DNA of 64,000 bases from Denitrovibrio sp. Lineage in GTDB: Bacteria; Chrysiogenota; Deferribacteres; Deferribacterales; Geovibrionaceae. The notes beneath the pieces were generated by a model that made no database searches, was not told the DNA's origin, and was given only the letters and a program-made list of their open reading frames with translations. This document shows, in pieces, positions 53,557-61,729 of this stretch. Location: the NCBI GenBank assembly GCA_002869185.1, contig PKTN01000001.1, positions 496,001-560,000 of the forward strand, read 5' to 3'. Numbering within the stretch: position 1 is the stretch's first letter; each line of letters starts with the position of its first letter. Made by a program: the position numbers and the translations under genes.

Positions 53557-54441
53557 ATGAGTAAGAATGATAATTCTATTTATAACAGAGCCCTCCTATT
53601 TTCTATAGTAGCGGCTGTTACGGTACTTATAGGTACTATTGCAACTGTTTTCGTCCCTATGTTTACAGAGGGTATGCACCCTAAAGTTGATGGTCTTAAG
53701 CCATACACAGCTCTCGAACTAGCTGGTAGAGATGTTTATCAGGCTGAAGGTTGTGTCAACTGTCACTCTCAGGTTATTCGTCCTCTTAAAGCAGACGTTC
53801 TGAGATACGGACAATACTCTAAAGCTGGTGAATATGCATACGATAGACCATTCCTTTGGGGATCCAAAAGAACAGGTCCAGACCTCGCTAGAATCGGTGG
53901 TAAATACCCTGATGAGTGGCATATACAACACTTTGAAAGCCCACAAGCTTTCTATCCAAAGTCAAACATGCCTCCTTACCCTTGGTTCAAAGAGAAGCAG
54001 GTTAATGTTAAAGAAACATTGGCTAGAATGGATGCACTCAGCTTCCCTTATACAGAAGAAGAAGCAGCCGAACTTGAAGGTGCGACAGAGCTTGATGCTA
54101 TGATCGCTTATATGCAAGTTCTCGGTACATCTATCGCTAAAGAAGCTCTCATCGAAATAGATGAAAGCATGATAGAAGCTGAAAGCCCAGTTAAAGGTGA
54201 CGCTGATGCAATAGCACTCGGTAAAAAACTTTATAAAGCAGAATGCTCTGGTTGCCACGGACAAATTGCTGAAGGTAATATTGGCGCATCACTTGTTGAC
54301 TATGCAGAATTTGAGCCATTAGATACAGATACTTATATCACTATCGCTAACGGCTTCGAGGGTGCAATGCCTGGCTACGCTGCTAAATTCAGCAAAGAAA
54401 AAATATGGGCTATCGTTGAATATATCAACAGCCTTAAATAA
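53557..54441 (+). CDS. ccoO: CcoO fused to a CcoP-type cytochrome c domain
   Basis: Residues 1-200 are CcoO: an N-terminal anchor helix (LLFSIVAAVTVLIGTIATVFVPMF), haem c motif CVNCH (66-70) and axial Met138 in SNMPPYPWF. Residues 215-294 are a second c-type haem domain with CSGCH (230-234) and axial Met271 in GAMPGYAAKFS, which matches a CcoP cytochrome domain. Normal cbb3 operons have separate CcoO (one haem c) and CcoP (two haems c). Here one CcoP domain is attached to CcoO, the other is missing, and the anchor is encoded by the next gene. 294 residues, 11 bases after ccoN. Confidence 0.93.
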   Translation: MSKNDNSIYNRALLFSIVAAVTVLIGTIATVFVPMFTEGMHPKVDGLKPYTALELAGRDVYQAEGCVNCHSQVIRPLKADVLRYGQYSKAGEYAYDRPFLWGSKRTGPDLARIGGKYPDEWHIQHFESPQAFYPKSNMPPYPWFKEKQVNVKETLARMDALSFPYTEEEAAELEGATELDAMIAYMQVLGTSIAKEALIEIDESMIEAESPVKGDADAIALGKKLYKAECSGCHGQIAEGNIGASLVDYAEFEPLDTDTYITIANGFEGAMPGYAAKFSKEKIWAIVEYINSLK

Positions 54442-54456
54442 AAGAGGAGGTACGTT

Positions 54457-54651
54457 ATGATTCAGGAAGAGTATGATAATATTGAAGCATTTCAAAGAGA
54501 AGATACTGAGCATGTACTTCCGCTCGGCTGGCTTATCCTTTTTATAGGTCTCATAGTATTCGGTATTTACTATATATATGCCTATACACCTGCCTTTACA
54601 GGTTGGTCTCAGGAGCAGCAGCTCGAAGAAGTTATGAAAACAGTTAAGTAA
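54457..54651 (+). CDS. ccoP: CcoP N-terminal membrane anchor as a stand-alone protein
   Basis: 64 residues: a cytoplasmic YDNIEAFQREDTEHVLPLGW lead-in, one transmembrane helix (LILFIGLIVFGIYYIYAY) and a short periplasmic end with FTGWSQEQQLEEVM. This matches the N-terminal anchor of CcoP (Y-D-G-I-x-E ... P-x-x-W) but stops before any haem motif. It follows the CcoO-cytochrome fusion by 15 bases and precedes a terminator. Confidence 0.82.
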   Translation: MIQEEYDNIEAFQREDTEHVLPLGWLILFIGLIVFGIYYIYAYTPAFTGWSQEQQLEEVMKTVK

Positions 54652-54663
54652 TTAACAATCTAT

Positions 54664-54690
54664 GGGGCGGTTTTAATGCCGCCCTTTTTT
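54664..54690 (+). terminator. Terminator between the cbb3 structural genes and the accessory genes
   Basis: GGGCGG and CCGCCC with an 8-base loop, followed by six Ts. It probably lets only a fraction of transcripts read on into the CcoQ-like and ccoG genes, keeping accessory protein levels low. Confidence 0.85.
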
Positions 54691-54709
54691 ACCCTAACAG
54701 GAGAAAATA

Positions 54710-54859
54710 ATGATAGGAACACCATTGTCTTACTTTTTGTACGGTTTGGTTCTAGTTTTAGTTTTTGCTGGCATAATATTCTACAATTACTCTAAAAAGA
54801 ATCATGACAAGATAGAAGAAGCTAAATATACCATGCTGGATGATGACGATGATGTCTAG
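54710..54859 (+). CDS. CcoQ/FixQ-like small membrane protein
   Basis: 49 residues: one helix (YFLYGLVLVLVFAGIIFYNYS) then KKNHDKIEEAKYTMLDDDDDV. The layout and size match CcoQ. The final Asp run is encoded by GATGATGACGATGATG, whose overlapping ATGs are the starts of ccoG. CAGGAGA precedes the ATG. It could also be a second CcoS-like protein, as its tail resembles the later CcoS. Confidence 0.72.
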   Translation: MIGTPLSYFLYGLVLVLVFAGIIFYNYSKKNHDKIEEAKYTMLDDDDDV

Positions 54860-56069
54860 TCTTGAGCTACAGCAGAAAAGATGGATTGTTAGGATATTAT
54901 GGACTTCCATATACCTATTTATCCCCTTCATTCAAATCGATGGGCAGAGTGCTCTCAGATTTGACATATCATCTCTTGGATTACAGTTTTTTGGCAATAC
55001 TATTTACATAGAGAACTTCTTTATAGTTCTAATTTTCACATTTTTATTAACATTTCTTATTATATTAATTACGCAACTATACGGTCGTATTTGGTGTGGT
55101 TGGTTCTGCCCACAGACCGTCTTGATGAATTTCACAAAGTTTCTTGACATTAAAAAACAGAGCTTAGTTACTAAGCTATTAGGACATATATTCGTTTTAG
55201 TTATCAGTGCCCTTATAGGCGCATCAATGGTTTGGTATTTTGTTTCGCCTTATAAATTCTTTGGCGATATCGCAAACGGCAGACTCGACTCTGCAACTAT
55301 GTGGTTTACGATTACCTTATCTATTATCACATATTTAAATTTCGCCTTTATTAGATACAAGTTCTGTACAACTGTTTGCCCCTACTCTAAGCTTCAATCG
55401 GTTATGTTTGATGATAATACTCTCATCATAGCAATGGATCCAGAGACTAGCTATAAATGTGTCAGATGCAACGCCTGCGTTACCACCTGCCCTGTTGGCA
55501 TTGATATTCGTCAAGGTATGGACAGTCAATGTATCAACTGCGGACGCTGTATCTCAGCATGTACTAAGACTATGACAGTCGAAGACGAGGACGTACCTAC
55601 ACTCATAGACTATATATACGGTTTCTCTAATACTAAAAAACCTCTACGAGCTAATGTATTAATTACTGCAGTAGTAACATTTGTATTCCTTGCTGGGTTT
55701 ATATTTATGGCAGCAACGATGAAGCCATACGAGTTTCAGGTATTCCCTAACTCTTCGTTCCTACCTAGGTATAAAGATGATCAGGTTATAAACTCATATG
55801 AGATAATGCTTAAAAATCTTTCTAAAAAAGATCTTAAAGTAGAGCTACAGATAAAAGATTTTGACGATTATTAGCTGCAATACCCTAAACCTCTTATTGT
55901 TAAACCGAGCGAAACCCTTAAAGAGAAAGTATTCCTCTTTATACCTGCTGAAAAACTTGAAAAGATGCCTATATTATCTCTTAAGATGCAATCACTAGGT
56001 GATGATAAAGACGGAAAACCTCTCGAGAGTGATCTCAGCTTCCGTAGACCAATAAGACGTAGGAAATAG
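54840..56069 (+). pseudogene. ccoG: CcoG/RdxA-type ferredoxin, interrupted by an in-frame TAG
   Basis: Cupric reductase-type Fe-S protein that helps cbb3 assembly. Helices near the start are followed by CGWFCPQTVLMNF, FCTTVCPYSKLQSV and two 4Fe-4S motifs (CVRCNACVTTCPVGID; CINCGRCISACTKTM), then a helix and a periplasmic Ig-like domain. TAG at 55872-55874 is codon 345. The frame then continues as LQYPKPLIVKPSETLKEKVF to a proper TAG at 56067-56069, giving 409 positions. The Ig-like domain would be cut in half by termination. One of several in-frame ATGs at 54840-54852 is the start, all inside the upstream Asp-codon run. Confidence 0.9.
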
Positions 56070-56078
56070 GAGACAACA

Positions 56079-56513
56079 TTGAAATCCAGTTTAATCATTT
56101 TTCTAATAGGCTTTTTGACTATAGCACCATCAATATATGTTGGAGCTAAATACTTCGACGGAAAAGTAGTCGACCAACCATACGAGTCAGGGCTTACATA
56201 TAATGCTGATAAAAAATTCATTAGTGAAAACGGTCTTGGGCTGACTATCATAAAAAATGCGAAAACCGGTAATAATGTTGATCTTCAGTTCTCTTTTGAT
56301 AAGAATAAAGAGGTAGAATTAGGTGAAACATCTTTCTTTCTAACTCGCCCTGCGACGAATCAGGAAAAGATACAGATCAAAGTTGAAAAGACTGTAGATG
56401 GAATTTACGCATCCGCTTTCGAACTAAATACATACGGACACTACATTCTGAAGGCTATCACAACCGCAAACGGTAAAAGAGTAGCGATTCAGAAGAGTTT
56501 ATATATTAATTAA
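56079..56513 (+). CDS. ccoH: FixH/CcoH-like assembly protein
   Basis: 144 residues: an N-terminal membrane helix (SLIIFLIGFLTIAPSIYVGAKYF) and a periplasmic beta domain. The PYESGLTYN motif is the FixH signature (Y-E-x-G-L-x-Y-N). Needed for cbb3 maturation in characterised systems. Nine bases after ccoG. Confidence 0.88.
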   Translation: MKSSLIIFLIGFLTIAPSIYVGAKYFDGKVVDQPYESGLTYNADKKFISENGLGLTIIKNAKTGNNVDLQFSFDKNKEVELGETSFFLTRPATNQEKIQIKVEKTVDGIYASAFELNTYGHYILKAITTANGKRVAIQKSLYIN

Positions 56514-56535
56514 ACTGTTTTATTAGGAGGATGAC

Positions 56536-56622
56536 ATGAGAATAGGAACAATAGTAATGATCATTTCGCTTGTCTCTATGATTGGGCTGCCACTTTTTTA
56601 CGCGTTAAAGTACGCTAACTAA
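56536..56622 (+). CDS. 28-residue single-helix peptide
   Basis: MRIGTIVMIISLVSMIGLPL followed by FYALKYAN: one transmembrane helix with a short positive N-terminus. AGGAGG five bases before the ATG is the best ribosome site in the region, which makes translation likely. It is too short for family assignment. It lies between ccoH and ccoS and may be a cbb3 accessory subunit. Confidence 0.6.
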   Translation: MRIGTIVMIISLVSMIGLPLFYALKYAN

Positions 56623-56636
56623 TGGGAGCGCTCTAT

Positions 56637-56780
56637 ATGATGATCCCTATCTCGCTTATACTTGGCGTGATAGTTCTAGTCATATTTTTATGGGCCTCAA
56701 AATCTGGTGAATTTGAAGACATCGAAGGACCTAAGTATAGGATGCTAGATGACGACGACGAAGACTATGACGACGACTAA
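56637..56780 (+). CDS. ccoS: CcoS-like cbb3 maturation protein
   Basis: 47 residues: a helix (ISLILGVIVLVIFLWASKSG) followed by EFEDIEGPKYRMLDDDDEDYDDD. The SGEFEDIEGPKYRML stretch is the CcoS signature. CcoS is required for haem and copper insertion into CcoN. Its end overlaps the ccoI start region. Confidence 0.88.
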   Translation: MMIPISLILGVIVLVIFLWASKSGEFEDIEGPKYRMLDDDDEDYDDD

Positions 56781-59202
56781 TGTTGTAGCGTGTAAACACT
56801 GCTTGCTTGAAACTAACAAGAATCAGGCTATTATTGAAAGTGTCAACGGTGAAGAGTGCTCTTTCTGTTGCCCTGGTTGTGCCAGTGTTTATAAAATACT
56901 TCAAGAGGAAGGGTTCTCTAAGTTTTATTCCAAAAGGGATGATAACTGGGAACCCGGAGCTGTCAGTCCATCAAACGTCTCCGAGGAACTTTTTGTCGAC
57001 TCAGTAACTGAGACTGACACAGGTTATGAAGTGAGCATCGCCCTATCAGGTATAAGATGTGCCGCATGCATATGGCTTATCGAAACATACCTCTCTAAAG
57101 CAGAAGGTATCGAATCTATACGTGTAAACTACGCAACCCACAAAGCAAAAATCAGCTGGACTAAGGGCGTCATAAACCTGAGAGAGATCATAGATAGAAT
57201 CTCTTCAATAGGTTATTGTCCTCTTCCAATAAGCGATTCAGACACAGCTACAATTTATGAAAAAGAGAAGAAAGATTACTTCTTCCGCTTCTCGATAGGC
57301 GCATTCTTTAGTATGCAGCTTATGATATATACTGTTGCACTCTATGCAGGCTATTTCCAAGGGATAGATACTGGTCTTCGAACCATGTTTCAATACGCCG
57401 CTTGGCTTCTCAGCACTCCTGTCATGTTTTACTCTGGTATGCCATTCATAAAGAGCTCGTTCCAAGCTCTTCGCAGAGGGCACACCACAATGGACACCCT
57501 TATATTTATGGGTTCGTTCACCGCATATGTTTACAGTGTCTTTGCCCTATTCCTTGATAAAGATGTCTATTTTGACACTACATCTATGATCATCACACTC
57601 ATTCTTTTAGGCAGATATATAGAATCCAGCGCAAAGGCTCGCACATCCAACGCAGTCTCAAAGCTACTTACTTATCAACCTTCACAAGTTAAGTTTCTTG
57701 AAAATTTTTATTTAGAAACATACACTTCAGGAGAGTTATCTTCTACTACTGTCCCTGTGAAGCAGATCAGACCGGGTGACTACCTTGAGGTTATGCCAGG
57801 TGATTCTATACCTGCTGACGGTATCGTAATATACGGAAGCTCCGAAGTGAACGAATCTATGCTAACAGTTGAATCACTACCACAAATCAAGGATATAGAT
57901 GGAAAGGTATTCGCTGGTACAGGGAACATCAACGGTAAGCTTGTTATCATGGTTGAAAATATAGGCTCGACAACCACCCTATCCCGTATTGTTCGAGCTG
58001 TCGAAGATGCACAGGCATCCAAGGCTCCTATTCAAAACATTGCAGATATGGTTGTTGGATATTTCGTACCAACTATCATTGCAATAGGTTTTTCTACATT
58101 CATCGGCTGGTATTACCTAACTCACGAACTATTAACCTCAACAATGAACGCTGTGTCGGTACTTGTTATCGCATGCCCTTGCGCACTTGGTCTTGCAACA
58201 CCTCTTGCTATACTTATAGCTACATCAAAAATAACTAAACTAGGTGTCGTTGCAAAAGCTGGCGACATCATAGAGATTTTAAGCAAGGCAGAAACTTTTA
58301 TCTTTGACAAAACAGGAACTATAACCAAAGGTGAGCTGAAAGTAGAGGAGATAATCACATCTGGATATGACAAAGAGACACTACTTAAATACACCGCATC
58401 AATTGAAAGGAACTCATCACACCTTATAGCTAAGGCTATAACTGATACTTATCTTGAAGATTTCATGACTGTAGACGATTTCAAAGAACATCCAGGCAAA
58501 GGGCTGAGTGGCTCTATAAACGGACAAGAGATTATTGCTGGCACATTATCGTATTTAAAAGAAAAAGGGGTTGAAACACCCGATGAGCTCGTTACGGAAC
58601 ACATAAAGAACGGATATACTGCTGCGTGTATTGCAATAGATAACAAATTCGCTGGGTTCATCACACTCTCTGACTCTATAAGGGATGACGCACGTGAAAT
58701 GTTACTCGCTCTTGCTAAGCGGAACGTCACGGCTGTAATACTGACTGGTGACAACAGACTCGCTGCTGAGAAACTTATAGAAAGACTAGATGTACCTAAT
58801 TTGGAATATATCGCTGAAGTTACCCCATTCGAAAAGGCTGACGTGGTTAGATCATATCAGCAAAATGGGAAAAGATGTGCAATGGTTGGTGACGGGATAA
58901 ATGACGCCCCTGCACTTACAACAGCAGACGTTGGTATAGCGATAGGTCAAGGGACAGACATAGCTATAGAGAGCTCTGACATAGTCCTTATGAGAGACGA
59001 GCTTAAACTTGTTGAAACAGTATTTGATACATCAGTTACCACTCTCAAGGTCATAAAACAAAACCTATTCTGGGCGTTTTCGTATAATTTTGTAATGATA
59101 CCACTTGCTGTCACTGGGACTATCCACCCAGTTTTCAGCGCGGCATTTATGAGTGTGAGTAGCCTTTTAGTAGTCTTTAATTCACTCCGTATCAGCAGGT
59201 GA
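56767..59202 (+). CDS. ccoI: Copper-transporting P-type ATPase CcoI (FixI)
   Basis: About 811 residues. The N-terminal metal-binding cluster CKHCLLETNKN...CSFCCPGC is typical of FixI. It is followed by an HMA domain with GIRCAACIWLIE, transmembrane helices, the CPC motif (VIACPCALGLATP), the DKTGTIT phosphorylation site and GDGINDAPAL hinge. The motif usually reading S-x-H-P in the nucleotide domain here reads SSHLIAKA (His at 58420-58422, Leu CTT at 58423-58425), an unusual substitution. The frame is open from 56749, but an ATG at 56767 lies after the Asp run of ccoS; either may be used. Supplies Cu to the oxidase. Confidence 0.92.
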   Translation: MTTTNVVACKHCLLETNKNQAIIESVNGEECSFCCPGCASVYKILQEEGFSKFYSKRDDNWEPGAVSPSNVSEELFVDSVTETDTGYEVSIALSGIRCAACIWLIETYLSKAEGIESIRVNYATHKAKISWTKGVINLREIIDRISSIGYCPLPISDSDTATIYEKEKKDYFFRFSIGAFFSMQLMIYTVALYAGYFQGIDTGLRTMFQYAAWLLSTPVMFYSGMPFIKSSFQALRRGHTTMDTLIFMGSFTAYVYSVFALFLDKDVYFDTTSMIITLILLGRYIESSAKARTSNAVSKLLTYQPSQVKFLENFYLETYTSGELSSTTVPVKQIRPGDYLEVMPGDSIPADGIVIYGSSEVNESMLTVESLPQIKDIDGKVFAGTGNINGKLVIMVENIGSTTTLSRIVRAVEDAQASKAPIQNIADMVVGYFVPTIIAIGFSTFIGWYYLTHELLTSTMNAVSVLVIACPCALGLATPLAILIATSKITKLGVVAKAGDIIEILSKAETFIFDKTGTITKGELKVEEIITSGYDKETLLKYTASIERNSSHLIAKAITDTYLEDFMTVDDFKEHPGKGLSGSINGQEIIAGTLSYLKEKGVETPDELVTEHIKNGYTAACIAIDNKFAGFITLSDSIRDDAREMLLALAKRNVTAVILTGDNRLAAEKLIERLDVPNLEYIAEVTPFEKADVVRSYQQNGKRCAMVGDGINDAPALTTADVGIAIGQGTDIAIESSDIVLMRDELKLVETVFDTSVTTLKVIKQNLFWAFSYNFVMIPLAVTGTIHPVFSAAFMSVSSLLVVFNSLRISR

Positions 59203-60054
59203 ACGCTTCTCTAAGCTCAATATAAGAATACCAGATAACAGACACATCATACCAAGCCCCACCATCATATTCAAAGACTCGCCAAGTACAGCTATGCCTA
59301 GAAAAGAGGCAGTCAGAGGCTCAGCTAATGAAAGTGTTGTAGTCTTCGCAACTGTTAGTGTTTTTAGCCCTTTTGCAAAGAATATGTATGCAAGAGTTGT
59401 TGCAAGCAGACCCAAATGAGCCATACTGATGACACCTTTCGTAGTACTTAACCATGAGATGTCATATATAAATAACACTGGAAGCATTATCAACGCAGCA
59501 CCGAAAAATAGTAATGCAAGTACAGCGTTACCTTTAGCTCTTGCGAGCATTACCTTAGCAGTCATAGTATATCCAGCGTATCCAAAACCTGATATCAGAG
59601 CATATAGTATACCTAATGGATTAACAGAGATATCGTCTTCACCCGATAACACGAGCAATGCACACCCTATAACTGCAAATATTGTCGCTAAATACCATTT
59701 TTTATTAAGATGTTCCTTTAAAATAACTCTACTGAGAACACCAGCAAATGCAGGTCCGCTACCTATGGCAACAATAGTCCCCACTGCAACTCCTGTTAGC
59801 TTGACCGCAGAAAAAAATGCAATCTGATAAATCGCAACTAAAACCGCACCACCAATCAGATGGATAGGATTAAATTTACTCCCAGTAAAAGACCGTCCAG
59901 CTACTGCAACAATCAAAAGCCCTGCTCCGCCTATTAGCAGTCGAAGAGTTCCCACAGTAAGAGGCATAGCACCAACTGGAGCAAATGCTTGCGATGTACC
60001 TGTTGTTCCCCAGAGCATCGCAGCAGCTATTATAAAAAAGATACCTTTATTCAT
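59182..60054 (-). CDS. DMT-superfamily (EamA) transporter
   Basis: A 290-residue polytopic protein with about 10 helices and two EamA repeats (FFIIAAAMLWGTTGTSQAFAPVG and ILYALISGFGYAGYTMTAKVML). Likely exporter of small metabolites; the substrate cannot be predicted. Its 3' end overlaps ccoI by 21 bases, convergent. Upstream neighbour is the TauE/SafE-like gene, four bases away. Confidence 0.88.
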   Translation of the reverse strand: MNKGIFFIIAAAMLWGTTGTSQAFAPVGAMPLTVGTLRLLIGGAGLLIVAVAGRSFTGSKFNPIHLIGGAVLVAIYQIAFFSAVKLTGVAVGTIVAIGSGPAFAGVLSRVILKEHLNKKWYLATIFAVIGCALLVLSGEDDISVNPLGILYALISGFGYAGYTMTAKVMLARAKGNAVLALLFFGAALIMLPVLFIYDISWLSTTKGVISMAHLGLLATTLAYIFFAKGLKTLTVAKTTTLSLAEPLTASFLGIAVLGESLNMMVGLGMMCLLSGILILSLEKRSPADTE

Positions 60055-60058
60055 GAAA

Positions 60059-60718
60059 TTACATCCTTATCCCAGACCAAATAAAAAAGATTCCCATACC
60101 AACCATTAATATCAAAGTTAGCAAGTTGAAAAAACCTCTTCTCGCCATGAGGTAGTTACCAAATACTGAGGTAGCCATCATAGCGACAGATGTACCTAAC
60201 CCAAACAGGAGCATAGACAAAAATCCTCGTGCCGCATCTGCTGTAGAAGCGGAAGCGATGATCATCCCATAAAGTGGACCACATGGGAGAAAACCTAAAA
60301 CTATACCAGTCAGAAAGACCGATTTCGGTTGTAACTTTTTAAGCTTATTTACGAAAGTACCGCCAGCAAGCTTATACTCCAGCTTATTCATAAAGTTATA
60401 ACCAATGAAAGAGAGCAAACCATACAGAACTAAAAAGATTCCTGCGACTATAGCGGCACCCTTCTGGATCCCCATAAGTCGCCCAACAACCTGCATCATA
60501 TCACCAGCAAACCCTGCTATCAAACCCAAGAATGAATAAGTGACGATACGACCAAGATTATATTTTATGTGTGGGATGAATAGATTAGCATAACCACGTT
60601 TATCACCGACAAAACGACCTGAAACATATAAAACAAATGGATGACACATACCAATGCAGTGACCAAACCCAACAGATAAGCCCATTGTTAAAAAGCCTAA
60701 ATATGTCAGCTCTTCCAT
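60059..60718 (-). CDS. Sulfite exporter TauE/SafE-like (DsbD_2 type) membrane protein
   Basis: 219 residues, about six helices, starting FLTMGLSVGFGHCIGMCHPFVLY and with GIVLGFLPCGPLYGMIIASA. These Cys-containing motifs are typical of the DsbD_2/TauE-SafE group often found near cbb3 genes. A role in copper handling or redox delivery to cytochrome oxidase assembly is inferred from position and not proven. One base from the next gene. Confidence 0.8.
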   Translation of the reverse strand: MEELTYLGFLTMGLSVGFGHCIGMCHPFVLYVSGRFVGDKRGYANLFIPHIKYNLGRIVTYSFLGLIAGFAGDMMQVVGRLMGIQKGAAIVAGIFLVLYGLLSFIGYNFMNKLEYKLAGGTFVNKLKKLQPKSVFLTGIVLGFLPCGPLYGMIIASASTADAARGFLSMLLFGLGTSVAMMATSVFGNYLMARRGFFNLLTLILMVGMGIFFIWSGIRM

Positions 60719-61180
60719 TTAATTTTTATCCATGTCAAATAAGAAAACTTTCTGAGCAGAGAAATTACCCTCTTCAAAACTAAGCTTCATAAACCACCTA
60801 TGACCACCAAAGATGCACTTAGGTAGAGTGACAATAGCTGAGTAGCCAGTTGCCGCCTTTTGCAGACGAGCCTTATATAACCCCATATCCATAACCATAT
60901 TAAACTTAACCTGAGCATTACTAAGAGCTACTGGTTTGCCATTTCGCTCTACAAAAATTCTAAATACAAGCTCTTTGAATGGTTTTGCAGGTCTGACCAT
61001 ATCGACCTTTATGTCGTAGCGCCCAACTTTAACCTCAGATGCTTCGTGTGTAATATCTATTCTTTTATCATATTTACGTACAAATTTTTCTGCTGCGAAA
61101 GAAACAGCAGTGAAACATAAGATAGCTACAATAAAGTAAAATATAATTAAAAATATTTTCATTCTTTTAGTTTTTCTCAT
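60719..61180 (-). CDS. YtkA/FixH-like periplasmic protein
   Basis: About 153 residues. An N-terminal signal anchor (FLIIFYFIVAILCFTAVSFA) is followed by a beta domain: YDIKVDMVRPAKPFKELVFRIFVERNGKPVALSNAQVKFNMVMDMGLYKARL. The Met-rich MVMDMG pattern is common in YtkA-like domains linked to copper proteins. ATGs at 61180 and 61162 are both plausible; the long frame up to 61270 looks unlikely. It overlaps nothing and is divergent from uspA. Confidence 0.7.
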   Translation of the reverse strand: MRKTKRMKIFLIIFYFIVAILCFTAVSFAAEKFVRKYDKRIDITHEASEVKVGRYDIKVDMVRPAKPFKELVFRIFVERNGKPVALSNAQVKFNMVMDMGLYKARLQKAATGYSAIVTLPKCIFGGHRWFMKLSFEEGNFSAQKVFLFDMDKN

Positions 61181-61229
61181 AGGTGACAGGATATCATAAC
61201 GGTATAAAAATTCAATGGAACAGTTAGCG

Positions 61230-61258
61230 TTGAAATCGCAAGAATAGAGGCATATAAT
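61230..61258 (+). promoter_or_regulatory. Sigma70-type promoter for uspA
   Basis: TTGAAA (61230-61235), 17 bases, TATAAT (61253-61258), about 25 bases before the ATG. Confidence 0.65.
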
Positions 61259-61283
61259 ATTAATAACCAATAAGGAGTTTGTG

Positions 61284-61721
61284 ATGAGTTATAAACATAT
61301 ACTTGCGTTGACTGATTTCAGTGAGAATTCAAGAAAAGCAGTTGAAGAAGCAGCGAAAATTGCTAAATGCCAAGGTAGTAAACTGACTGTTCTACACGTA
61401 GCATACGACCAAAGCCAATTCCAAACATACATTACTGAAAAACAATATGCAGAGATCAAAGTTAAGATTGATGCTGAGGTTAACGAAAAATTTGATAAAC
61501 TTGAGGATAATATACCAATTCTGAAAGACATGGATTGGGAGAGTTACCTCAGACGTGGAACTCCATACATAGAAGCATTATACGCAATGGAAGCTGGCGA
61601 CTATGACCTTGTGGTTCTCGGCTAGCACGGTGAAGGCGGTTTTAAAAGGATAGTGCACGGAAGTACAGCTGGAAAGATACTACGTCATTGTCAAATAAGC
61701 GTTCTCATCACTAAGATGTAG
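61284..61721 (+). pseudogene. Universal stress protein, interrupted by an in-frame TAG
   Basis: UspA-fold protein. It starts YKHILALTDFSENSRKAVEEAAKIAKCQG and keeps the ADP/ATP-binding strand YDLVVLG. Then TAG (61623-61625, codon 114) replaces what the family has as serine in G-S-H-G. The same frame continues HGEGGFKRIVHGSTAGKILR to the true stop at 61719-61721, about 145 residues, normal length. The motif after the stop contains the nucleotide-binding G-x2-G-x9-G(S/T). AGGAG followed by six bases sets the ATG at 61284. Confidence 0.88.
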
Positions 61722-61729
61722 TTTCTATT

